Origin: Gemmatimonadota bacterium
GTDB lineage: Bacteria; Gemmatimonadota; Gemmatimonadetes; Longimicrobiales; Gaopeijiaceae
NCBI GenBank assembly: GCA_007129525.1
Contig: SKVI01000359.1
Coordinates: forward strand, 1 to 5,995
Direction: 5' to 3'
DNA length: 5,995 nt
Positions 1 to 4,204 of this stretch are shown here, in pieces. The notes under the pieces are model-generated. The model searched no databases, was not told where the DNA came from, and saw only the letters and a list, made by a program, of their open reading frames with translations. Numbering within the stretch: position 1 is the stretch's first letter; the number at the start of each line of letters is the position of its first letter. Position numbers and translations under genes: made by a program.

Positions 1-933
1 CGCCTCGTGAACAATCTGGAGTGGCTGGGCGACATGAGCATGCTGGACTTCCTCCGGGACGTGGGGAAGCACTTTCCGGTGAACACCATGCTCCGCAAGG
101 AGAGCGTTCGGCGCCGCCTGGAAGACGAGGCGGTGGGGCTCAGCTACACCGAGTTCTCCTACCTGCTGTTGCAGTCGTACGATTTCTACCGGCTCTTTAC
201 CGACTATGGCTGCCGCTTCCAATTCGGCGGCAGCGACCAGTGGGGCAACATCACCGGAGGCATTGAACTGGTTCGCCGGATGACCGGCGAGAAGGTGTAC
301 GGGGCCGTCTTCCCCCTCATCACCACCGCCTCGGGCGTCAAGTTCGGCAAGACCGAAGAGGGAGCGGTCTGGCTCGACCCGGAGCGCACCTCCCCGTACC
401 GCTTCTACCAGTACTGGGTGAACACCGATGACGCCGATGTCGGGCGTTACCTCCGCTACTTCTCTCTTCGCCCCCGGAGTGAGATCGAGGGGCTGGAAGA
501 GAGCCTCCGGGACCGTCCCCAGGAGCGGGAGGGCCAGGAGGCGCTGGCCGCCGAGATGACGGAGCGCGTTCACGGCACCGAGGGACTGACCCGGGCCCGG
601 GCCGCCACAGAGGTCCTCTTCGGAGGCGCCGAGATCGAGGGGATGGGCGCCGGAGAGATCGCCGACATCTTCGCCGACGTACCTTCGAGCCGGGTGGCCC
701 GTCGGGAGCTCGAGGGGGAGGGGACGGGGCTCGTGGCGCTCCTGGCCGACGCAGGCGTCACCGGCTCCCGGGGCGAGGCGCGTCGGGGCATCGAACAGGG
801 AGGCGTGTACCTGAACAATCGCCGGGTCACCGACCCCCGGGCACAGGTGACCCTGGACGACGCCATCGAGGGACGCTTCCTGGTGCTGCGCCGGGGCAAG
901 AAGCGATACCACCTCGTGGAAATCGAGGCCTGA
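1..933 (+). CDS. tyrS: Tyrosyl-tRNA synthetase, 5'-truncated by window edge
   Basis: Cytoplasmic class I aminoacyl-tRNA synthetase that charges tRNA-Tyr with tyrosine. The frame is open from base 1 (Arg-Leu-Val-Asn-Asn-Leu-Glu-Trp), so the GTG at 7 is an internal Val codon and not the start. Compared with the roughly 420-residue bacterial enzyme, about 110-120 N-terminal residues, including the HIGH motif, lie outside the window. Visible landmarks are the tyrosine-pocket stretch LLQSYDF (about 163-186), the GGSDQWGNITGG motif (about 226-261), and KFGKT at 340-354, which is the KMSKS-equivalent loop in the form also found in E. coli TyrS. The C-terminal S4-type RNA-binding domain spans about 700-900 (SRGEARRGI, then VYLNNRRV) and ends in RRGKKRYHLVEI, much like E. 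coli. The gene is intact to its TGA stop. The next gene starts 10 bases downstream, which suggests co-transcription. The assignment is very secure. Confidence 0.97.
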   Translation, partial: RLVNNLEWLGDMSMLDFLRDVGKHFPVNTMLRKESVRRRLEDEAVGLSYTEFSYLLLQSYDFYRLFTDYGCRFQFGGSDQWGNITGGIELVRRMTGEKVYGAVFPLITTASGVKFGKTEEGAVWLDPERTSPYRFYQYWVNTDDADVGRYLRYFSLRPRSEIEGLEESLRDRPQEREGQEALAAEMTERVHGTEGLTRARAATEVLFGGAEIEGMGAGEIADIFADVPSSRVARRELEGEGTGLVALLADAGVTGSRGEARRGIEQGGVYLNNRRVTDPRAQVTLDDAIEGRFLVLRRGKKRYHLVEIEA

Positions 934-943
934 CGAGCAGCCT

Positions 944-2641
944 GTGGCCCGAGACTACGATGTGATCGTGGTGGGGGCGGGCCACAACGCTCTCGTCTCC
1001 GCCGCCTACCTGGCCGCTGCCGGTCACCGGGTGGGGGTCTTCGAACGGCGCGGCTCGGTGGGAGGAGCCACCTCCACCGCCGAGATCGTGCCTGGATACC
1101 GGTTCGACCTGGGGGGAAGCGCCCACATCCTGATCCGCCTCACTCCAGTGGTGGAGGAGCTGGAGCTGGAGTCCCACGGGCTGGAGTACCTGGAACTGGA
1201 CCCCCTCTTCTTCGCTCCGGTCCACGGGGGGGACGCCGTCACCGGCGGGGCCGGTCCGCCGCACACCGCCGAAGAAGGCGACGCTCTCTTCGTCTGGCGT
1301 GACGTGGCCCGCACGGTCCGGGAGCTGGAAGCCCGGTTTCCGGGGGAGGGCGAAGCCTACCACCGCTTCATCTCCGAATGGACTCCTTTCGCCCGGGCGG
1401 TCCGCGACGCCTTCCTTTCCGTGCCGGGTCCGTTTCAACTGGGCAAGCACTTCGTGTGGCGAAGCCCGCTGAGGGACCGCTGGCAGGAGGCGTTGCCCCG
1501 AATCCTGCGTCCCTACGGCGTGGTCGTGGACGAGTACTTCTCCCGCGAAGAGGTGAAGACGCCCCTGGTGTGGATGGCGGCCCAGTCCGGTCCGCCCCCC
1601 ACCGAGCCCCTCACCGCTCCCTTCCTCCTCTGGCACCCTCTCTACCACGAAGGGGGTGTGGCCCGGCCCCGGGGAGGCTCCGGGGCGTTGGCGTTGGCCC
1701 TTGTCCGGAAGATCCGGTCGCACGGCGGCGAGGTGCATACCGGCGCCCCGGTGACCAGGCTCCTGGTGGAGGGGTCGAGGGTGGTGGGGGTGGAGGCGGC
1801 GGTTCCCGACCGGGCGCTGGAGCCGGATGCGGATCCGGGGACGGGGCCCTTCCGGTTTCCCGGAGCGGAGGGGTGGCGGGCGCCCGACCTCGACGAGCTG
1901 AGCCGGGCTCCCCGGGAGCGCTACACCGCCCGGGCCGTCCTCTCCGGGGCCCACGCCCGGGAGACGTTGGTGAGACTCCTTGCCCCTGAACATCGGCCGC
2001 CGGGTGTGGAAGGCATGCGAGCGGGCAACGGGTTCGGGGCCATCCTCCGCCTGGCGCTGGACAGTCCGGTCCGCTACACGGCCCACGGCGGCGACGAAGC
2101 CCGCACCGGCCTCCAGCTCCTCTGCCGGGACCGGGGCCAGATCCATGCCGCGTACGCAGACTTCCTTCGGGGCATGCCCAGCCGGGATCCTCCCATGGTG
2201 GCCATGACCTTCAGTGCCGTGGACGACACCCTGGCTCCCGCCGGCCACGAGGTGCTCTGGATCTGGGGGCAGTACTACCCGTACGAGCTGGCCACCGGGC
2301 AGTGGAACGAGATCGCCGAGGGGGAAGCCGACCGGCTCCTGGACGCCTTCGAGCGCTACGCCCCGGGCACCCGGGAGCGGGTGGTGGGCCGGCTCTTCCA
2401 GCATCCGGCGTGGTTGGAGCGGGAGCTGGCCCTGCCCCGGGGCAACGTCATGCATCTGGAGATGAGCATGGACCAGATGTTCGGGATGAGACCCCTGCCG
2501 GGACTGGCCGGCTACCGGAGCCACCTGAAGGGCCTCTACCTAACAGGCGCCAGCACCCACCCCGGCGGCGGGATCATGGGGGCATCGGGCCGGAACGCGG
2601 CCCGGGTTCTCCTGAAGGATCTGTCCAGGAGGCGAGTGTGA
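944..2641 (+). CDS. crtO: CrtO-family carotenoid ketolase / FAD-dependent phytoene-desaturase-like oxidoreductase
   Basis: Predicted FAD enzyme of 565 residues acting on membrane carotenoids. CrtO enzymes, which resemble CrtI desaturases, add 4-keto groups to beta- or gamma-carotene. The GTG at 944 is chosen because the N-terminal Rossmann strand starts right after it: YDVIVVGAGHNALVSAAYLA (residues 5-24) with an acidic residue, E34, ending the second strand, then GSVGGATST (38-45). Residues 204-221 (VKTPLVWMAAQSGPPPTE) and PRGGSGALALAL (242-253) match the CrtO group as I know it. The C-terminal FAD motif is LYLTGASTHPGGGIMGASGR (531-550). No good Shine-Dalgarno precedes the start, so coupling to tyrS is likely. 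Residues about 286-327, Pro/Asp/Arg-rich, look like an insertion, making the protein longer than the roughly 510-540 residues I expect. The adjacent lycopene cyclase supports a carotenoid role. A related desaturase, an isomerase or an uncharacterised PYROXD2-like oxidoreductase remains possible; the ketolase function is inferred. Confidence 0.8.
   Translation: MARDYDVIVVGAGHNALVSAAYLAAAGHRVGVFERRGSVGGATSTAEIVPGYRFDLGGSAHILIRLTPVVEELELESHGLEYLELDPLFFAPVHGGDAVTGGAGPPHTAEEGDALFVWRDVARTVRELEARFPGEGEAYHRFISEWTPFARAVRDAFLSVPGPFQLGKHFVWRSPLRDRWQEALPRILRPYGVVVDEYFSREEVKTPLVWMAAQSGPPPTEPLTAPFLLWHPLYHEGGVARPRGGSGALALALVRKIRSHGGEVHTGAPVTRLLVEGSRVVGVEAAVPDRALEPDADPGTGPFRFPGAEGWRAPDLDELSRAPRERYTARAVLSGAHARETLVRLLAPEHRPPGVEGMRAGNGFGAILRLALDSPVRYTAHGGDEARTGLQLLCRDRGQIHAAYADFLRGMPSRDPPMVAMTFSAVDDTLAPAGHEVLWIWGQYYPYELATGQWNEIAEGEADRLLDAFERYAPGTRERVVGRLFQHPAWLERELALPRGNVMHLEMSMDQMFGMRPLPGLAGYRSHLKGLYLTGASTHPGGGIMGASGRNAARVLLKDLSRRRV
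2627..2632 (+). promoter_or_regulatory. Strong Shine-Dalgarno (AGGAGG) inside the end of crtO
   Basis: A perfect AGGAGG lies within the last codons of the CrtO-type gene. It sits 5 bases upstream of a GTG at 2638 but about 52 bases upstream of the cyclase GTG at 2685. That is ideal for the 16-codon micro-ORF and too far for the cyclase. It also encodes amino acids of the ketolase tail, so the match could be chance in a G-rich sequence. Confidence 0.4.
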
Positions 2642-2688
2642 AGCTTGCCAGCGGACGGACCACGGCTCGGAGGCCGCTCAGCAAGTGA
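2638..2688 (+). CDS. Possible 16-codon micro-ORF between ketolase and cyclase
   Basis: Reading from the GTG at 2638 gives a basic peptide, MKLASGRTTARRPLSK, ending in TGA at 2686-2688. Its start overlaps the ketolase stop as GTGA (2638-2641), and its stop overlaps the cyclase start as GTGA (2685-2688). A perfect AGGAGG stands 5 bases before its start. This is the arrangement expected for translational coupling through a leader peptide. I do not recognise the peptide, and it has no hydrophobic segment. It could be a genuine coupling ORF, the remnant of a deleted gene, or coincidence. No conservation evidence is available here, so confidence is low. Confidence 0.3.
   Translation: MKLASGRTTARRPLSK
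2669..2673 (+). promoter_or_regulatory. Shine-Dalgarno (GGAGG) for the lycopene cyclase GTG start
   Basis: GGAGG lies 11 bases upstream of the GTG at 2685, slightly long but workable spacing. It supports 2685 as the cyclase start: no other ATG or GTG exists in this frame between 2640 and 2685, and translation from 2685 gives at once a hydrophobic first membrane segment typical of the family. Confidence 0.6.
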
Positions 2689-4139
2689 GCTACCTCACCT
2701 TTCACCTGGTCTTCCTGGCTCCTCCCCTTCTTCTGCTGGGGTTGGCTCTGGCTCACCTGGGCGCCCGACGGCGGAACGAGCTCCTGGGGCGGCGATGGTG
2801 GTGGGCCGTGCCGGCGGTGGCCGCCATCGCCTTCGTCTACACCACCCCCTGGGACAACTACCTGGTCTGGAGGGAGGTCTGGTGGTACGGACCCGACCGG
2901 GTTGTGGGCACCATCGGCTACGTACCGGTGGAGGAGTACCTCTTCTTTCTGCTGCAGCCCTTTCTGACGGGACTCTGGACGTACCAGGTGCTGGCTCGGC
3001 GACGAGGCGCCGCCGACCACGGGATGCGGGAGGTGCCGGGGCTCCGGGTGGAGCCGCCGCCGAGCCGGCCCGGCGTCGTACGGGTCATCGGAGCCCTCCC
3101 CTGGTTGGCCCTGGCCCTCGTGGGTGTCTGGCTCCTGAGCTTCGAGGCAGGGGTGTACATGGGGCTGATCCTGGCGTGGGCGGCGCCGGTGGTGGGCGCC
3201 ATGTGGCTCTACCTGGGACCCTCCCTCTGGAGGATGGTCCACGTAGTGGGGCTGTCGGTGGCGGTACCCACCCTTTACCTGTGGCTTGCCGACATCGTGG
3301 CCATGGCGCAGGGGATCTGGGAGATCTCGGAGCAGTACACCCTGGGGCCCAGGCCCTTCGGACTTCCGGTGGAGGAAGCAGCGTTCTTCCTCATCACCAA
3401 CGTGCTCATCGTCTTCGGGACGCTCCTCTTTCTGGTGCCGGGGATGCACGCGCTGGATCCTTCCCCCACCCCTGCGGTATCTTCCACTCCTGCACAGGTC
3501 GGCTCAACACACCAACGGACCGGGTTCATGAACAACTGGAAGAGCGTCGCGCTCCTGGGAGCGTTCATCGTGGTAGCGGTAGCCACCGGTACCTTTCTCT
3601 ACATGCAGAACCAGGATGCGGCGGAGGCCCGGGAGGGCCCGGCGCTGGAACAGCCGCCCATCGCTCCGGCGGGTGAGATTCCCGAGGCCGAGCTGGTGCA
3701 CGAAGGTCCTCGGCAGGCTATTCCGCTGGACCACGACGCGCCGATCCCCATGAAGGTGTATGCCTCGCCCACCTGCGGTTGTTGCGGGCTCTGGGTAGAC
3801 CACATCCGGGAGTACGGGTTCGAGGTGGAAGAGGAGCACCGCAACGACATGGGTGAGGTGAAGCGGGCCCTGGGCGTGGACTTCCAGATCTCCTCGTGCC
3901 ACACGGCGGTGGTGAACGGCTACGTCTTCGAGGGCCATGTCCCGGGTGAGGATCTCCGGCGATTCCTGGCCGAAGCCCCCGAGGTCCGGGGCCTCACGGT
4001 GCCGGGAATGCCCGTGGGATCACCGGGGATGGAGGTGCCCAGCGGCGAGGTGGACGAATACCAGGTGCTGACGTTCACCGCCGACGGGGAGCTGGCGGTC
4101 TTCGCCGAGCACGGGCCGGTGCCGCCGGCGGGGGGCTGA
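2685..4139 (+). CDS. Lycopene cyclase (CrtYc-CrtYd type) continuing in frame into a DUF411 protein
   Basis: A 484-codon open frame with two unrelated parts. Residues 1 to about 255 form a membrane lycopene cyclase of the CrtYc/CrtYd class, which closes the end rings of lycopene to give gamma- or beta-carotene. It is multi-pass, with apparent membrane segments near 5-25, 40-54, 84-104, 132-152, 155-177, 183-204 and 231-252. The first repeat carries TTPWDNYLVW (53-62) and VPVEEYLFFLL (80-90); the second carries GIWEIS (210-215) and LPVEEAAFFLITN (227-239). These are the paired acidic motifs typical of the fused two-domain cyclase of about 240 residues. Residues 258-281 are a Pro/Ser/Thr-rich linker. 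Residues 282-484 are a membrane-anchored DUF411 protein, described separately. Such a fusion is not familiar to me. The frame contains no stop between the parts, but the linker looks intergenic, so two separate products are plausible. The cyclase identity is firm; the fusion is uncertain. Confidence 0.85.
   Translation: MSYLTFHLVFLAPPLLLLGLALAHLGARRRNELLGRRWWWAVPAVAAIAFVYTTPWDNYLVWREVWWYGPDRVVGTIGYVPVEEYLFFLLQPFLTGLWTYQVLARRRGAADHGMREVPGLRVEPPPSRPGVVRVIGALPWLALALVGVWLLSFEAGVYMGLILAWAAPVVGAMWLYLGPSLWRMVHVVGLSVAVPTLYLWLADIVAMAQGIWEISEQYTLGPRPFGLPVEEAAFFLITNVLIVFGTLLFLVPGMHALDPSPTPAVSSTPAQVGSTHQRTGFMNNWKSVALLGAFIVVAVATGTFLYMQNQDAAEAREGPALEQPPIAPAGEIPEAELVHEGPRQAIPLDHDAPIPMKVYASPTCGCCGLWVDHIREYGFEVEEEHRNDMGEVKRALGVDFQISSCHTAVVNGYVFEGHVPGEDLRRFLAEAPEVRGLTVPGMPVGSPGMEVPSGEVDEYQVLTFTADGELAVFAEHGPVPPAGG
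3454..3483 (+). promoter_or_regulatory. Possible sigma-70-like promoter upstream of the DUF411 part
   Basis: TGGATC (3454-3459), an 18-base spacer and TATCTT (3478-3483) resemble -35 and -10 boxes. The -10 lies about 45 bases before ATG 3528. The element falls in the stretch joining the cyclase and DUF411 parts, where third-codon-position GC drops sharply. The boxes are imperfect, and a chance match cannot be excluded. Confidence 0.3.
3528..4139 (+). CDS. Membrane-anchored DUF411 (putative metal-binding) protein; alternative independent start
   Basis: Alternative reading of the 3' part of the cyclase frame as its own 203-residue gene starting at ATG 3528. From that Met the protein looks like a normal N-terminus: a short polar lead, one hydrophobic segment (VALLGAFIVVAVATGTFLYM), an acidic Pro-rich spacer, then a complete DUF411 domain. 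An N-in anchor would put the domain outside the cytoplasmic membrane. DUF411 signatures visible are YASPTCGCCGLWV with a CxCC motif, SSCHTAVVNGYVFEGHVPGE, and VPGMPVGSPGMEVPSG. The Cys, His and Met residues are the likely metal ligands. The family is linked to copper and other heavy-metal handling by genome context; its biochemistry is poorly known. The Shine-Dalgarno before 3528 is weak, but a promoter-like element lies about 45 bases upstream. The domain identity is strong; whether it is translated separately or as a fusion is open. Confidence 0.55.
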   Translation: MNNWKSVALLGAFIVVAVATGTFLYMQNQDAAEAREGPALEQPPIAPAGEIPEAELVHEGPRQAIPLDHDAPIPMKVYASPTCGCCGLWVDHIREYGFEVEEEHRNDMGEVKRALGVDFQISSCHTAVVNGYVFEGHVPGEDLRRFLAEAPEVRGLTVPGMPVGSPGMEVPSGEVDEYQVLTFTADGELAVFAEHGPVPPAGG

Positions 4140-4140
4140 C

Positions 4141-4172
4141 GGCCCGACCGTCGCAGGTCGCTGCTCAGGGCC
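4141..4172 (+). terminator. Weak bulged hairpin after the DUF411 stop, possible terminator
   Basis: GGCCC (4141-4145) can pair with GGGCC (4168-4172), and the adjacent GACC (4146-4149) with GGTC (4156-4159), leaving a 6-base loop and an 8-base bulge on the 3' side. It sits 2 bases after the TGA, in the convergent spacer. There is no T-rich tract, so intrinsic termination is doubtful. The 3' arm overlaps the first tandem repeat unit. Confidence 0.25.
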
Positions 4173-4204
4173 GTCGCTACTCAGGGCCGTCGCTACTCAG
4201 GGCC
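4157..4204. repeat. Three tandem copies of a 16-bp unit at the convergent gene junction
   Basis: Units at 4157-4172 (GTCGCTGCTCAGGGCC), 4173-4188 and 4189-4204 (both GTCGCTACTCAGGGCC) are contiguous; the first differs from the others by one base. On the minus strand each unit reads GGCCCTGA followed by GTAGCGAC (GCAGCGAC in the first), so the array repeats the last codon and TGA stop of the acyl-CoA oxidase gene. The functional stop is in the unit at 4189-4204. Sixteen is not a multiple of three, so the copies lie in different frames. This looks like local slippage duplication of a gene end rather than a known repeat family. Confidence 0.9.

Noticed and set aside
340..354. KFGKT in place of the canonical KMSKS in tyrosyl-tRNA synthetase
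   Set aside because: KFGKT is the normal form in E. coli-type TyrS, so this is not a mutated active site.
1226..1232. Run of seven G in the CrtO-type gene as a possible phase-variation or frameshift site
   Set aside because: The frame is intact on both sides with conserved motifs before and after. A single 7-base G run in a GC-rich gene is not good evidence of programmed slippage.
827..2524. A 565-codon open frame on the minus strand opposite the CrtO-type gene
   Set aside because: Its product is rich in Pro, Gly, Arg and His with no recognisable domain, while the plus-strand frame has clear FAD motifs. Long antisense frames are common opposite GC-rich genes, and the equal length is coincidence.
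2574..3449. A 291-codon minus-strand frame across the ketolase-cyclase junction and the cyclase
   Set aside because: Low-complexity His/Pro/Gln/Arg-rich translation opposite conserved cyclase motifs; a shadow of the coding strand.
2645..3676. A 343-codon plus-strand frame overlapping the cyclase and linker
   Set aside because: Gly/Arg/Pro-rich with no membrane segments or motifs, and it overlaps the well-supported cyclase in another frame.
4157..4204. The tandem units considered as a CRISPR array or protein-binding iterons
   Set aside because: The units are contiguous without spacers, only 16 bp and three in number, and they derive from the adjacent gene end. There are no cas genes or replication genes nearby.
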